Assembly: GCF_965216805.1 (NCBI RefSeq)
Contig: NZ_CBDCGN010000003.1
Location: 1,612,001 to 1,676,000, forward strand
Direction of reading: 5' to 3'
DNA length: 64,000 nucleotides
Origin: Panacagrimonas sp965216805
GTDB lineage: Bacteria > Pseudomonadota > Gammaproteobacteria > Nevskiales > Nevskiaceae
Translations under genes and position numbers: made by a program
Notes under the pieces: model-generated
The model's database searches: none
Seen by the model: the letters and a program-made list of their open reading frames with translations, nothing else
What the model was told of the DNA's origin: nothing
Part shown: positions 53,808-62,387 of the stretch, in pieces
How positions within the stretch are numbered: position 1 is the first letter of the stretch
How the letters are laid out: each line of letters starts with the position of its first letter

Positions 53808-55118
53808 TCAGTCGAACAAGGTGCACAGATTGGCCAGTTCGTCGCGCGTGTAGGTCTGCGTGCCGCCGGCAGTAGAGACCGTGACCGAGCCGCTGGAGAA
53901 GGTGTAGGTCGCGTTGCCTGCCCCGCTGCTGATGGTCATCTGGCCGGACAGGATGTCGCCCTCGCCATTGGTCACCAGCGGCGTCGGCGTGGCGATGGTT
54001 CCGCTGCCGCTGCCACAGGGACTGGACACCTGATACGGGCCGCTGAAGGCGATGCTGCCGCGTTCGCCCTGCGCGTCGAACGCGATCTGGAAGGTGTACG
54101 GCGTCGACGCATTGCCCAGGCGGTAATCCGCGCGCGGTGCGTCCGGTCGCGCGAGATTGATGCTGGCACCTTCGAAGCGGCCGGTGCCGGTCGCTTCGGT
54201 GGGTTGGAAGGTGGTGGCCGACAAGGTGGTGTCGAGTTCGAACTCGCCGAGCAGCAAGGTGCGGAAGCGCTCGTCGGCCGGGGCCAGGGTCTCGACCAGA
54301 TAGGTCTCGTCGCCGACGCCAAAGGCGATGTCCAGCGATAGCTGTGACGGGATCGGAAAGCCGACGACGCTGCTGGTCGATTGGATGGTGCCGTCGAACA
54401 GGGTGCTCAGGCCGCCGCCTTCGATCACGCACTGGTTGTACACCGAGGTGTTGGTGGTGGGAGCAGGGGGCATGCCGACGCTGGTGCTGTCGACGCTGCC
54501 GCCGCCGGCGCAGCTCATGACCGCCTTGGCGGACGCCGAGGAGGCGCCTGCCGATGCGGCGCTGCTTTCGTCGCCTTGATCGGACGCGGTCTCGCTGGCG
54601 ACCAGAACGGTCGCCACGTATTGCGCCGCCTTGGCCGGCGTGGACAGGTCCACGGTCGCCTGCGCCTCAGCGCCCAGAACCACGTTGCGCTCGTCAGCCG
54701 GCGTGGGGCTGGGCGCCGGGTCTGGAGTGGGCGTCGGACTCGGTGTGGGATCGGGCGTCGGTGTTGGCGTCGGGTCTGGGGTGGGACTCGGGGTCGGATC
54801 CGGCGTGGGCGTCGGGTCGGGTGTGGGCGTCGGCGTGGGGTCCGGCGTAGGGCTCGGCGTGGGGTCCGGGATCGGGGTTGGAGTGGGTGTCGGCGTCGGG
54901 TCCGGCGTTGGTGCGGGCGTCGGGTCCGGCGTCGGCGCGGGAGTTGGATCCGGCGAGGGGCTTGGGGTGGTCGGAGTCGGGCTGGGGCTGGGCGCCGCAC
55001 TGCCATCCGACCCGTTGCTGGAGCCGCCGCAGGCGGCCAGCGCCGAACTCAGCACCGTCACCATCAGGGCGCCCTGCAGGCTTTTGCCTGCACCGGCACT
55101 CATCGATTTGAATCGCAT
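53808..55118 (-). CDS. Lipoprotein with Pro-Thr/Pro-Asp repeat linker and a beta-rich C-terminal domain
   Basis: The 436-residue protein has a lipobox LAAC at about residues 27-30 (mature Cys at 30) after a basic, hydrophobic leader. A long linker of about 115 residues follows, made of Pro-Thr, Pro-Ser and Pro-Asp repeats (about 43-145), which should hold an extended rod. The C-terminal 290 residues are rich in Thr, Ser and Gly and contain two pairs of Cys (MSCAGGG/NQCVIEGG and SSPCGSG/NLCTLFD) suitable for disulfides. I do not recognise the C-terminal domain. The ATG at 55118 is preceded by GGGAG; an earlier in-frame start adds 51 residues that look non-coding. It should be anchored in the outer or inner membrane facing the periplasm or outside. 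Confidence 0.8.
   Translation of the reverse strand: MRFKSMSAGAGKSLQGALMVTVLSSALAACGGSSNGSDGSAAPSPSPTPTTPSPSPDPTPAPTPDPTPAPTPDPTPTPTPTPIPDPTPSPTPDPTPTPTPDPTPTPDPTPSPTPDPTPTPTPDPTPSPTPTPDPAPSPTPADERNVVLGAEAQATVDLSTPAKAAQYVATVLVASETASDQGDESSAASAGASSASAKAVMSCAGGGSVDSTSVGMPPAPTTNTSVYNQCVIEGGGLSTLFDGTIQSTSSVVGFPIPSQLSLDIAFGVGDETYLVETLAPADERFRTLLLGEFELDTTLSATTFQPTEATGTGRFEGASINLARPDAPRADYRLGNASTPYTFQIAFDAQGERGSIAFSGPYQVSSPCGSGSGTIATPTPLVTNGEGDILSGQMTISSGAGNATYTFSSGSVTVSTAGGTQTYTRDELANLCTLFD
54719..54990. repeat. Minisatellite coding for the Pro-Thr/Asp linker
   Basis: About 270 bp of GC-rich repeats with 6-, 12- and 18-nt sub-periods (variants of GGCGTCGGGTCTGGAGTG on the plus strand) encode the Pro-Thr/Pro-Asp linker on the minus strand. 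All unit lengths are multiples of three, so copy changes alter linker length without frameshift. Confidence 0.85.
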
Positions 55119-55271
55119 CTGATCTCCCACGCGTTGGTCAAAGGGTTTGCGCGCGTCCTGCGCGCGTGCGCGCCAATCCGCGGACAACCGGTATGGCTGC
55201 CCGCAGTGTGCGCAGCGAAGGCAGGGGCGGGTATCCCGTGAACGTGGGGGATACAGCGGCTTTCGCCGCAA

Positions 55272-56240
55272 TCAGAGGCGCTTGTGGATCCAGCCGTTGA
55301 CGGTGAAGCGGCCGTCGGCGAACAGCCGGCTCGGACACGCGACCGGGGTGACCTCGTGCTGGTAGCGCGACATGAAGAACACGATGCGATTATCCAGCGG
55401 CTCCACCAGGCGGTCGCTGGGGGCGGCCACGTAGTAGCCGTTGCGAACCACCGTATCGAAGACCCGCAGCGCGCCGCCCTGGTAGGCCTTGGGCTGCCGA
55501 TTGAAGTAATAGACGAAGGTCAGTTCGCGCTTGGCGGTGTCTGCGCTGCCGTTGTCGTTATGCACCTTGTAGTAGTCGCCGTCGTTGTGCGACGTCATCT
55601 GCGCCTCGACGGTTTCGCCCAGCGCGGCGCAAGGCAGCGCGGCGGCAATCTGCGGCAGCATCGCGCGGATGCGGGTGCGGAACAGCTCGGCAAACTCCGG
55701 AAACTCGTGCAACACCACCGACTGACGGTAGCTGCGGTCGTTAGTTGAGGTGGATGTCTCGACGAATCGTTTCTCGTTGGCCAGCGCGTAGGCGATCAGA
55801 CGCCGATGCTGGTCGGCCGGCAGGAAGTTGTCGTGGATGAGGATCTTCGACGCTTCGACCTCGGCGCCCGCTGCGGATACGGTCGGCGCCGAAGCGGGCG
55901 CAGCTACCGCGTCGGGTTCCACCTGGAGGGGCGGCTGGGTGGTAAACGCGATCACCCGATCGCTGCGCACGCACAACATGGCAGCGCCGGCATCCACCGG
56001 AATCTGCAGCAGGCGCGTGACACCATCGTGCAAGGTGAGTTGCTGCAGCAGGGTGTCGAGGCCGGGGTCGTCCAGCCGCGTCACCACCTGCTGGCGATGT
56101 CCGCCATCCAGCAGCAGCGTCAGGGTCACCGTGGTGTGGTCTTCATCCTGCGAAGATGCTTGCGCGGCTGCGGCCAGTGCGCGGTCTTGCCCATCCACCT
56201 GAGACGTTCCTCTGACGATTGTTGATGCGACATGATGCAT
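55272..56240 (-). CDS. Prolyl 4-hydroxylase-like 2-oxoglutarate/Fe(II) oxygenase
   Basis: The C-terminal half of this 322-residue protein is a P4H-type dioxygenase: YYKVHNDNG gives the HxD iron ligands, FVYYFNRQPKAYQGGALRVFD is the conserved core, RYQHEVTPV holds the distal His and the Arg of CPSRLFADGRFTVNGW binds 2-oxoglutarate. Residues 1-150 (TVTLTLLLDGGHRQQVV...) form a separate N-terminal domain that I do not recognise. It may hydroxylate a protein or small molecule. The start at 56240 overlaps, on the other strand, the start of the next gene (56232) by 9 bp, which is unusual. Confidence 0.85.
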   Translation of the reverse strand: MHHVASTIVRGTSQVDGQDRALAAAAQASSQDEDHTTVTLTLLLDGGHRQQVVTRLDDPGLDTLLQQLTLHDGVTRLLQIPVDAGAAMLCVRSDRVIAFTTQPPLQVEPDAVAAPASAPTVSAAGAEVEASKILIHDNFLPADQHRRLIAYALANEKRFVETSTSTNDRSYRQSVVLHEFPEFAELFRTRIRAMLPQIAAALPCAALGETVEAQMTSHNDGDYYKVHNDNGSADTAKRELTFVYYFNRQPKAYQGGALRVFDTVVRNGYYVAAPSDRLVEPLDNRIVFFMSRYQHEVTPVACPSRLFADGRFTVNGWIHKRL

Positions 56241-56828
56241 GATCGGCGCTTGTGGTTGCTGCTGTTGCTGGCCGCTTTTGGAGGCTGGCAGTGGTGGCAG
56301 GGCCGGCCCGTGGAACAACCTCCTGGCGAGCGGGTCGCGAGTGTGCCGGCGCAATCACCGAGTGCAGCCAGCGCCATCGTGCATGGCGGTTACGAGCTGC
56401 AGCGCCGCGCGCACTACGACATCACTGCGCGCCTGCTGAGTCGGCGCGCGTACAGGTTCGGCCGCGAAGCAGCGCTGTCGCCGGTGGATTTCGCGCTGGG
56501 CTGGGGCGTCATGTCGCGCACCGAAGTGCTGGATGCGATGCAGATCCGCCAGTCCGGCCGTTACTTCAGCCTGCGCTGGCAGACACCGCCGGCACCCCCG
56601 CAGGAAATACTCGACTCCGCCGCCAACATGCACCTGATCCCCGCCGACGCGAGCGTGGCACGCAGTCTGGATAGAATGCGCCCCGGCCAGGTGGTGCGGC
56701 TGCAGGGGCTGCTGGTGGACGCCATCGGCGCAGACGGTTGGCGCTGGTCCACCTCGCTCACACGAAGCGACCGCGGGCGGGGCGCCTGCGAACTGATGTA
56801 CGTGCAATCTGCCGCAATCATTCCGTAA
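56232..56828 (+). CDS. Conserved membrane-anchored hypothetical protein
   Basis: The 198-residue protein has an N-terminal membrane anchor (LWLLLLLAAFGGWQWW at about 7-22), then a Pro/Ser/Ala linker and a soluble domain (about 50-198). The soluble part reads YDITARLLSRRAYRFGREAALSPVDFALGWGVM, QIRQSGRYFSLRW and ANMHLIPADASV...RPGQVVRLQGLLVD, ending RGACELMYVQSA. I recall related unnamed proteins in other proteobacteria but no function. It is probably periplasmic or surface-exposed. The start codon overlaps the divergent oxygenase start. dcd follows 28 bp downstream on the same strand. Confidence 0.75.
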   Translation: MMHDRRLWLLLLLAAFGGWQWWQGRPVEQPPGERVASVPAQSPSAASAIVHGGYELQRRAHYDITARLLSRRAYRFGREAALSPVDFALGWGVMSRTEVLDAMQIRQSGRYFSLRWQTPPAPPQEILDSAANMHLIPADASVARSLDRMRPGQVVRLQGLLVDAIGADGWRWSTSLTRSDRGRGACELMYVQSAAIIP

Positions 56829-56856
56829 CGGAAACCTTCACGCTGCAAGGATCTCG

Positions 56857-57423
56857 ATGAGCATCAAGTCTGACCATTGGATACGCCGGATGGCCGAGCA
56901 GGGCATGATCGAGCCCTTCGAGCCTGGTCAGGTACGCACCGCGGCGGACGGCCATCGCATCGTCAGCTACGGCACCAGCAGCTACGGCTACGACGTGCGC
57001 TGCGCCGACGAATTCAAGATCTTCACCAACATCAACTCCACCATCGTCGATCCCAAGGCCTTCGATTCCGGCAGCTTCGTGGACTTCAAGGGGCCGTGCT
57101 GCGTCATTCCGCCCAACTCGTTTGCGCTGGCGCGCACGGTGGAATATTTCCGCATCCCGCGCAGCGTGCTCACCATCTGCCTGGGCAAGAGCACCTACGC
57201 GCGCTGCGGCATCATCGTCAACGTCACCCCGCTGGAGCCGGAGTGGGAAGGTCACGTCACCCTGGAGTTCTCCAACACCACGCCGCTGCCCGCGAAGATC
57301 TACGCCAACGAAGGCATTGCGCAGATGCTGTTCCTGGAATCCGACGAGGTCTGCGGGACCAGCTATAAGGATCGCGGCGGCAAGTATCAGGGTCAGAGAG
57401 GCGTGACCTTGCCCAAGACCTGA
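56857..57423 (+). CDS. dcd: dCTP deaminase
   Basis: The 188-residue enzyme (E. coli Dcd is 193) starts MSIKSDHWIRRMAEQGMIEPFEP and has the family signature GTSSYGYDVRCADEFKIF and RCGIIVNVTPLEPEWEGHVTLEFSNTTPLPAKIYANEGIAQ, where the Glu in EPEWEG is catalytic. It deaminates dCTP to dUTP, feeding dTTP synthesis. It starts 28 bp after the membrane protein gene. Confidence 0.97.
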   Translation: MSIKSDHWIRRMAEQGMIEPFEPGQVRTAADGHRIVSYGTSSYGYDVRCADEFKIFTNINSTIVDPKAFDSGSFVDFKGPCCVIPPNSFALARTVEYFRIPRSVLTICLGKSTYARCGIIVNVTPLEPEWEGHVTLEFSNTTPLPAKIYANEGIAQMLFLESDEVCGTSYKDRGGKYQGQRGVTLPKT

Positions 57424-57441
57424 ATCTAAAAACGGCGATTA

Positions 57442-57573
57442 GCCACGGATTTCACGGATAAACACCGATCAAAACATAAATCGGCTGGCAATCTTTGCTT
57501 CAGCGTTAGGGTGCCTTGATCGGCGCTGGCGAGTCGCTGATTTTCGATCTGTGTCATCCGTGAAATCCGTGGC
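57442..57573. repeat. Palindromic intergenic repeat with 18-bp arms (MITE-like)
   Basis: GCCACGGATTTCACGGAT (57442-57459) and ATCCGTGAAATCCGTGGC (57556-57573) are exact complements, and partial complementarity continues about 20 nt inward. The 132-bp element fills most of the 262 bp between dcd and the sulfatase gene. It encodes nothing and resembles a mini-inverted-repeat element or a dispersed intergenic repeat; the GGATTTCACGGAT core is, as I recall, widespread in bacterial intergenic DNA. The remaining bases to 57685 hold nothing recognised. Confidence 0.8.
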
Positions 57574-57685
57574 AAGTGCTTTTTCCACACTGTAGCGTTC
57601 ACGACGGTCTGCGCCGCGAGCCGCGATCTCGTCGCTCGCCTTGCCGTCGATCCCTCGCGCTGCGAATTGCAGCTTCTGGCCGGAG

Positions 57686-59938
57686 TCAGTCCCGTTCTGC
57701 CGTAGCGGGCGCTGGCGGCTCGTCCCGACGCGCAGCAGGATCGGGCTTGCGGCGCACGTCCAGCGAGCGCACCGCCAGTTCGTCGCGGTCGTCGTCAGGC
57801 TCCCAGTGCAGATCGACGTCCACTTTCACGGGTCGCTTCGGCGCCGGCAGCAGCAGTTTGGTGGTCAGCGGATAGGTGCCCTGAACCCGGATCTCGCGTT
57901 CCTCCAGCAGATCGCCATTGCCGCCATCGAGCATCACCACGCGCAGGTTGCCTTCGCGTAGAGTGCTTTCATCTTCTGGCAGAGCCTGGGCTTCCACCGT
58001 CACCTCCAGCACGTCGCCATCGGTGATCGGCATTTTTTGACCGCCGAGATACGCGCGGCGGCGGGTGATGGTGCCGGGCGCGACGCGGTATCGGTCGACG
58101 GTTGCCACGCCGACATCCCTGATCAGCGACGCTTCACCGACGATCCGGTTGCGCGCCGACAGGCCCAGGCGAGCGGTCGTGTCGGCCGCCACCAAGGTCC
58201 CGAACATGCGCTTCGGGTCGAAATGCCATGTCTGGCAACGCAACAGGGTTTCGTCGCAAGCAACCAGCTCGCCATGGTCGTAGAGAAAATAGGAGCGCGC
58301 GCTGTAGGTGTCGCCGAACAGCAGCCCCCGGGGTCGACGATGCGGGTTGTGCAGCATGCTGCTGCCGATCATGTTGCTGACATCGTCCAGCCCCAGCAGA
58401 TCCAGCACGGTGACGGCAACGTCCATGTGCGCCACCAGGGTTTCGGCCGGCGCCAGCTGCGGCCATTGACCCTTGCCGGGCATGCGCAGCGCCATCATCC
58501 CGAAATTGTTCGGCAGCATTTCGCGCAGGTTGCCTTCCTGCTGAAAGCCGCCAGCCTCGTCCGAGCTGACGATGACCAGTGTGTTGTCGAGGACACCTTC
58601 CTGTTGCAGCTTGCGCAGCAGTTCGGCCAGGGCCTGGGTCAGCAACTCGAACGCCCGGGTGCGGCGAATCAGGACCGCATCAGGCCCGGTGTCCACCTCG
58701 TCATGGGTGAACGGGTGGTGGGTGGCAACGTTGAGCAGCGTGGCGAACCAGGGCCGATTACCAGCCTGCAGTGCGCGGATCTGCTCGAAGGCCGCGCCCA
58801 GGAACACGCCGTCATCGGCTCCCCAGCCTTCCGACGGAACCCCGAGCGCATCCAGTTCGGCGCGCCCGACCACCTCCTCGAATCCCGCCAGTGGCATGAA
58901 CACGTCCTTGTCCATGAACGACAACGGCGCGGCCTGAACGTAGGCGGTCCGATAGCCGGCGTCCTTCAGCACGCGCGGCAGGCATTCGATCGGGGCGCCG
59001 GCGCTGGCGACCAGCGTCATTTTCGGCACGCTGGTGGTGATCCGGGGATAGTCGCCGCACAGGGCCGAATAAGTGCCGCGGTGGGTCTGCCGTTGCATGG
59101 ACACGGCATTGGGGAACACCTGGAAACCGTACTGCTGTAATTGCCGGTCCAGTTCGGGCAGCGCCAGATCCGGTGCCAGGCCGTGGTGCCTCGCCACCGA
59201 CGGCAGGTAGGCGCCGGACAGGCCCTCGACCAGGATCAGCAGCACGTTCGGGCGTGCCGAACGAGCCTGGCCGGACTGATCGCGCAGAAAGAACACCGGG
59301 TCGGTTTCCGCATCCGGCACCACCAGAATGCTTTCCTCATCGCGAGCGGACGCGCGCCAGAAAGCGCCGGGAATCTGCACGGCAGTCGCTAGCAACGGGT
59401 TGTTGCTCGGGTGCGTCGGGCTCGGTGTCAGCAGGTAGTAACCGGCGAGCAGGCCGAGCAGCAGGACTGCGGTCGGCCGGCGCCGCAACTTCGAGGGTTG
59501 CAAGGACGATGGGACGCTGCGCGTCAGTGCAAACAGCCATCCCGACGCGACCGTCAGGTACAGCGGAAAGTAGCCGAAGAAATGCCATGACAGGGTCGAT
59601 GACAGAAACTCGCCATCCAGCGCCTGGATGAAGTGGGCCAGTCGAAAGAAGCTGCCGTGAATTTCCGCATGCGTGCCGGCCAGGTGATACACCAGCGCGA
59701 TCAGGGGCGCGTAGACGACGATCGGCCAGGGGCTGGGCAGCGCGACCGGTCGGAGCAGGACCAGGGCCAGTGCGGTCATGGCGTCGGCCAGCAGTATCAG
59801 GGCCGGCTGTTGGGCCGGCACCGAGCTCTGGGCCAGCAGCAGCGCCCGCATCAGCAGCAGCCCTGCGAACGCAACCGCCCAGGGCCGCAACAGCACTGCA
59901 GCCCGATCGATCACCGTGCGTTTCCGATCGACATCCAC
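57686..59938 (-). CDS. LTA-synthase-like membrane sulfatase/phosphoglycerol transferase
   Basis: The 750-residue protein has about four to five N-terminal membrane helices (about 18-170) followed by a large periplasmic alkaline-phosphatase-type domain. VLLILVEGLSGAYLP carries the metal-binding Glu; the Thr of MQRQTHRGTYSALCG is the likely nucleophile; VSSDEAGGFQQEG and a His-containing ATHHPFTHDE complete the metal site. It has the architecture of LTA synthase or OpgB/EptA-like transferases, which move phosphoglycerol or phosphoethanolamine onto envelope glycans or lipids. Substrate is unknown. A C-terminal 120-residue extension of beta and disordered character follows the catalytic domain. 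Confidence 0.85.
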   Translation of the reverse strand: MDVDRKRTVIDRAAVLLRPWAVAFAGLLLMRALLLAQSSVPAQQPALILLADAMTALALVLLRPVALPSPWPIVVYAPLIALVYHLAGTHAEIHGSFFRLAHFIQALDGEFLSSTLSWHFFGYFPLYLTVASGWLFALTRSVPSSLQPSKLRRRPTAVLLLGLLAGYYLLTPSPTHPSNNPLLATAVQIPGAFWRASARDEESILVVPDAETDPVFFLRDQSGQARSARPNVLLILVEGLSGAYLPSVARHHGLAPDLALPELDRQLQQYGFQVFPNAVSMQRQTHRGTYSALCGDYPRITTSVPKMTLVASAGAPIECLPRVLKDAGYRTAYVQAAPLSFMDKDVFMPLAGFEEVVGRAELDALGVPSEGWGADDGVFLGAAFEQIRALQAGNRPWFATLLNVATHHPFTHDEVDTGPDAVLIRRTRAFELLTQALAELLRKLQQEGVLDNTLVIVSSDEAGGFQQEGNLREMLPNNFGMMALRMPGKGQWPQLAPAETLVAHMDVAVTVLDLLGLDDVSNMIGSSMLHNPHRRPRGLLFGDTYSARSYFLYDHGELVACDETLLRCQTWHFDPKRMFGTLVAADTTARLGLSARNRIVGEASLIRDVGVATVDRYRVAPGTITRRRAYLGGQKMPITDGDVLEVTVEAQALPEDESTLREGNLRVVMLDGGNGDLLEEREIRVQGTYPLTTKLLLPAPKRPVKVDVDLHWEPDDDRDELAVRSLDVRRKPDPAARRDEPPAPATAERD

Positions 59939-60404
59939 CCAGCCATCCTTCGATTCCTCCAGTTCGGTACGGTCTTGATTCCGGTATTCAGGCTCGCCCG
60001 TTTGCGGGCGTCAGCGTTATGGACACCGCAAAGAGGGAATTTTCCGAGCGGCGCGCCAAGGCGGCAAGATCGGTGACGCCGGGCGGGCGATCACCCGGCC
60101 CAGATTGACTTGATCCGGCAACCCGACAACGTCGACGCTCCCCGGATCGATATCGGGAACGCCCACGGAACTCATGCCGGGGCCGGCCACTCGCCAACGG
60201 ATGTTGATGCGGTGAAGCTGAACCCCGGCCCCTGCGCGCGCCGGTTCGCACCAGCCGGCGCCCAGTCGCCGTCCCGATCGCTGAGCGCAGCGCGGCTACG
60301 TACGACGCCCTGGTGACGGCCCTGCCGGTTCAGCTTGCATGCCGGCAGACGCCATTTCGACGCGCTAACCTTAGGCTTAATTCACGTGTGCGAGAGATTC
60401 AGCC
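59939..60404. other. 466-bp intergenic region with no recognised gene
   Basis: This space lies between the sulfatase start and the glycine-zipper lipoprotein start, so it should contain both promoters. Small hairpins are visible, for example GCCCG-TTTG-CGGGC (59996-60009) and GCCGGG/CCCGGC near 60078-60099. CTTAGGCTTAAT (60369-60380) could hold a -10 element for the lipoprotein gene. Short open frames occur but lack ribosome-binding sites. No known riboswitch was recognised. Confidence 0.5.
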
Positions 60405-60782
60405 ATGAGCACCAACAAGCAGATATGGCGACCCGCGTTTGCGGCGTTCCTGATTGCCTTGGGCGTTGCCGGGTGCGCAAGCAATCGCGTCATCGTCGAC
60501 ACCAAGGGTGTCGACATGAGCCGCTACGATCAGGACTACGCCGAGTGCCAGACCTACGCGGGACAGGTCAACACCGGTGGGCAGGTCGCCAAGAGTGCCG
60601 GTTTTGGCGCAGCGGTCGGCGCCGCGCTGGGCGCGATCTTCGGCAACAGCAGCGACGTGGCGCGTGGCGCCGGCGCTGGCGGCGTGGTCGGCGGTGCCAA
60701 GGGCGCGGTGCGCGGCGATAGCGAGAAAGGTCAGGTGCTGCGTAATTGTCTGCGTGGGCGCGGATATCGGGTGCTGAACTAG
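60405..60782 (+). CDS. Glycine-zipper lipoprotein
   Basis: The 125-residue protein has a lipobox VAGC (mature Cys at about 24) and a central glycine-zipper (GAAVGAALGAIFGNSSDVARGAGAGGVVGGA), a helix-packing motif in small outer-membrane lipoproteins. Cys at DYAECQTYAG and NCLRGRG may form a disulfide. Similar proteins are often stress or envelope factors; no specific role is established. The upstream 466-bp space likely carries its promoter. Confidence 0.85.
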   Translation: MSTNKQIWRPAFAAFLIALGVAGCASNRVIVDTKGVDMSRYDQDYAECQTYAGQVNTGGQVAKSAGFGAAVGAALGAIFGNSSDVARGAGAGGVVGGAKGAVRGDSEKGQVLRNCLRGRGYRVLN

Positions 60783-60795
60783 CCGAGCGACAGGG

Positions 60796-61857
60796 TCAGG
60801 CGTTTCCGGTTGCGACCTGAGCGTCGGAAAAAGTCGCCATCTCGCCATGCAGTGCGCAGGCCAGGCGCAGCAGCGGCACGGCGATGGCAGCACCGCTGCC
60901 TTCTCCCAGGCGCAGGTCCAGGTCGAGCAGGGGTCGCGCGTCCAGCGCCGCGAGCACAGAACGGTGTCCGGGCTCGGCAGAGCGGTGCGAATGGATCAGC
61001 CAGTCGCCGACGCGCTCGACGAGTCGGGTCGCGACCAGTGCCGACACGCCGACAATGTAACCGTCCACCAGCACCGGCAATCGACGCTGCGCGGCGGCGA
61101 TCAGCGCGCCCGTCAGGGCGGCGATCTCAAAGCCGCCGAGTCGGCGCAGGGCTTCCAGCGGCGTGGTGCAGGCAGGGCCGTGCAAGCGCAACGCGGTTTC
61201 GATCACCCGGGTCTTGTGCGCGACGCCGGACGCGTCCAGACCGGTACCGGGGCCGGTCAGTTGGGCCGGCGCCAAGTTCAATAGCTGGCAGGTCAGCGCG
61301 GTGGCCGCGGTGGTGTTGGCGATGCCCATCTCGCCGCCGATGAAAAGCTGCGCGCCGGCGACCGTCGCGCGCTCGACGGCGTTGCGACCGCTGGCCAGAC
61401 CACGTTGCAGTTGCACCATGCTCATGGCGGGCTGTTGCGCAAGGTTGGCGGTGGCGGGCGCGATGTGCTCGCGGCGCACGATGTCTCCACCGCGCGACGG
61501 CGCCACGGTGCCGAGGTCGATCACTTCCAGACTCGCGCCGAGTTGGCGCGCCAGCACGTTGATGGCACCGCCGCCGGCAGCGAAGTTATCGATCATCTGC
61601 GCCGTCACCGCCTGCGGAAACGCGGAGACGTTTTCAGCCGCGACGCCGTGGTCGGCGGCGAACACGCTGATGTGCACATGATCGAGTCGCGGGCAGGCGC
61701 GGCCTTGCAGGCCGGCCAGACGGATCGCCAGCGTCTCCAGCGCACCCAGCGATCCGGCTGGCTTGGTCAGCTGGGCCTGGCGTCGCCGCGCGGCTTGCAT
61801 CGCGGCGGCGTCGGGTGCGGCGACTGCGTGCTGCCACCAGGCGGCTGCCGCGCTCAC
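60796..61857 (-). CDS. cobT: Nicotinate-nucleotide--dimethylbenzimidazole phosphoribosyltransferase
   Basis: The 353-residue enzyme (E. coli CobT is 359) makes alpha-ribazole phosphate for the lower ligand of cobalamin. Family sequence is clear: LTKPAGSLGALETLAIRLAGLQG, VFAADHGVAAENVSAFPQAVT, NFAAGGGAINVLARQ, IGGEMGIANTTAATAL and GPGTGLD. Catalytic Glu is in the EPGHRSVL segment. The chosen start GTG at 61857 overlaps the cobU stop (GTGA), a normal coupling; an ORF start at 61917 lies inside cobU. Adjacent genes are cobU and cobQ. Confidence 0.95.
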   Translation of the reverse strand: MSAAAAWWQHAVAAPDAAAMQAARRRQAQLTKPAGSLGALETLAIRLAGLQGRACPRLDHVHISVFAADHGVAAENVSAFPQAVTAQMIDNFAAGGGAINVLARQLGASLEVIDLGTVAPSRGGDIVRREHIAPATANLAQQPAMSMVQLQRGLASGRNAVERATVAGAQLFIGGEMGIANTTAATALTCQLLNLAPAQLTGPGTGLDASGVAHKTRVIETALRLHGPACTTPLEALRRLGGFEIAALTGALIAAAQRRLPVLVDGYIVGVSALVATRLVERVGDWLIHSHRSAEPGHRSVLAALDARPLLDLDLRLGEGSGAAIAVPLLRLACALHGEMATFSDAQVATGNA

Positions 61858-62387
61858 CGCTGCACACCCTTGAGGACCTGCGCCAGTCCCGCCACGGTGA
61901 AGATCACCTGCTCGCAACGTTCCGCCAGCCGCTGGTGCAGTTCGCCGGCCTCATCCACGAACTGGCGGCTCAGGGCGCCCAGCGGCACCACCCCCAGGCC
62001 GGTTTCGTTGCCGACCAGAATCAGCGTGCCGGGCAGCCGCGGCAGCGTTTCGACCAGCTCGTCGACTTGTCCGCGCAGGAGCGCCGGGTCTGCGCTGCAC
62101 AGCAGGTTGGTGAGCCACAGCGTCAGGCAGTCCACGATCACGCAGTGTTGCGGCGCGCAATTCTCACGCAAGCGGCGGGCAAGCTGGGTGGGTTCCTCCA
62201 CGGTGTGCCAGTTCGCTGGACGGCGGCTTCGATGCTGAGCGATGCGCTGCTGCATCTCGGCATCGTCACCCGCGGTTGCTGTGGCGACGTAGGTCACCGG
62301 CAAGCCGCTGTCGCTGGCGATGCGCTCCGCCAGGCGGCTCTTGCCCGAGCGCACGCCGCCCAGAATCAGGATGGAAGCTGCGGTCAT
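61854..62387 (-). CDS. cobU: Adenosylcobinamide kinase/phosphate guanylyltransferase
   Basis: The 177-residue enzyme phosphorylates adenosylcobinamide and then transfers GMP to form AdoCbi-GDP. ILGGVRSGKSRLAERIA is the P-loop, YVATATAGDDAEMQQRIAQHRSRR carries the His that is guanylylated, and VDCLTLWLTNLL and VGNETGLGVVPLGALSR are family motifs. Its start ATG at 62387 overlaps the cobQ stop as ATGA, so translation is coupled along the operon. Confidence 0.96.
   Translation of the reverse strand: MTAASILILGGVRSGKSRLAERIASDSGLPVTYVATATAGDDAEMQQRIAQHRSRRPANWHTVEEPTQLARRLRENCAPQHCVIVDCLTLWLTNLLCSADPALLRGQVDELVETLPRLPGTLILVGNETGLGVVPLGALSRQFVDEAGELHQRLAERCEQVIFTVAGLAQVLKGVQR

Noticed and set aside
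54719..54990. CRISPR or other non-coding array in the GC-rich repeats
   Set aside because: Unit lengths are multiples of three and the minus-strand frame continues without stop as a Pro-Thr/Asp linker of a lipoprotein.
60110..60316. 68-codon open frame in the 466-bp intergenic region
   Set aside because: No ribosome-binding site or domain; composition fits non-coding high-GC DNA.
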